From positions 72,889,676 through 72,953,675 of the forward strand of contig CM051460.1 in the NCBI GenBank assembly GCA_028095005.1: a DNA stretch of 64,000 nt, in the 5' to 3' direction. The notes under the pieces are model-generated. The model worked only from the letters and a program-made list of their open reading frames with translations, was not told the origin of the DNA and made no database searches. Within the stretch, counting starts at the first letter, position 1, and the number at the start of each line of letters is the position of its first letter. This document shows, in pieces, positions 63,571 through 64,000 of the stretch. This DNA comes from Rhynchospora pubera (lineage: Eukaryota > Streptophyta > Magnoliopsida > Poales > Cyperaceae). The position numbers and the translations under genes are program-made.

Positions 63571-63663
63571 CAAATTACCATGCTTGTTGTTTAAGTACAC
63601 TATTGGTACAACACCAGCACAACCAATGCATGCGGGAAGTCCCGAAGACAATTGACTTGAGAT
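63571..63663 (-). other. Possible internal exon of a gene running off the right edge
   Basis: A 93-bp open stretch (31 codons: SSQLSSGLPACIGCAGVVP then IVYLNNKHGNL) sits between a T-rich acceptor ending ATAG and a consensus donor GTATGT. I do not recognise the protein. Evidence is splice-site shape and coding look only. Confidence 0.35.
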
Positions 63664-64000
63664 CTATTTCAAAAAATATGATAGAGTTCAGAACAAATAA
63701 TTTAGCTAAAATAAAAAGATAACAGCTCACCGTGAAGTTTTGTAGCTTCCTTTACTAATAAACTTGTGGTTGAAAAGAAAGGATTTCAGTTAGAGAGCAA
63801 TTTTTTTTATCAATGCATCTGATTGTCTAATCAATCCCTACAAAGGCTGAAACATAAGTAAAATATAGAAATATATATAATCATCTGATATTGAACTGAA
63901 CCAACAACCTAAAAATTAGAAATATTTTCTAATTGAGGATAACAAATTCTCAAGGGACAGAATTTCTCACTCTCTCTTCTAATCTCCACTGGTCCTCCCG

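Noticed and set aside
1..64000. CRISPR arrays, rRNA, tRNA genes, phage or bacterial islands
   Set aside because: I looked for regularly spaced repeats, tRNA-like folds and intronless gene runs by eye and saw none; the gene structure is plant nuclear throughout.

Overview
The window is nuclear DNA from a flowering plant, most likely a eudicot. Genes are split by many AT-rich introns with GT-AG borders, the proteins match plant-specific families, and the spaces between genes are filled with LTR retrotransposons, Mutator-like elements and small MITEs. I cannot name the species from sequence alone.

Left part (1-12.2 kb): two well-preserved genes face each other tail to tail. A CLB1/NTMC2T4-type SMP-C2 lipid-binding protein (+, first exon(s) outside the window) ends at 4824. 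A complete 18-exon vacuolar H+-ATPase subunit a gene (VHA-a2/a3 type, 821 aa) runs on the minus strand from 12157 to 5971.

Middle left (12.2-25.7 kb): two Tourist-like MITEs, then an 11.2-kb Ty1/copia-type retrotransposon on the minus strand. Its 1764-bp LTRs are almost identical, yet its pol region is ruined. A second element, a 1663-bp solo LTR with its own 5-bp target duplication, sits inside the right LTR.

Centre (27.2-38.4 kb): a wrecked ATL-type RING-H2 ubiquitin ligase gene. It has a one-base frameshift in the first Cys pair and is split by short inverted filler copies of flanking DNA, a copia end fragment and a 268-bp inverted repeat. It is followed by an intact 19-exon MORC GHKL-ATPase gene (minus, 572 aa), closest to the MORC6/MORC1 group.

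Right part (38.4-64 kb): a segmental duplication carrying two NIP aquaporin genes (minus; NIP5/NIP6-like, second motif NPV). The first NPA box is NPA in one copy and NPG in the other. Several transposons are present in only one of the two copies, so each copy preserves the empty site of the other. A small single-domain rhodanese gene (+, STR16/18-like, Cys82) follows. A fragment of its 3' end lies at 39 kb, interrupted by a hAT-like MITE with an 8-bp target duplication. Fold-back elements with 8-10-bp target duplications occur at 40.3, 44.8, 45.1, 50.7 and 61.4 kb and also fill a rhodanese intron. The last 1.5 kb may hold exons of another minus-strand gene.

The intact genes are unrelated housekeeping, transport and chromatin genes; I see no operon-like or cluster logic linking them. 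The most instructive content is structural: nested and target-site-resolved transposons, paired empty sites and a templated repair scar. I found no convincing new biological system.
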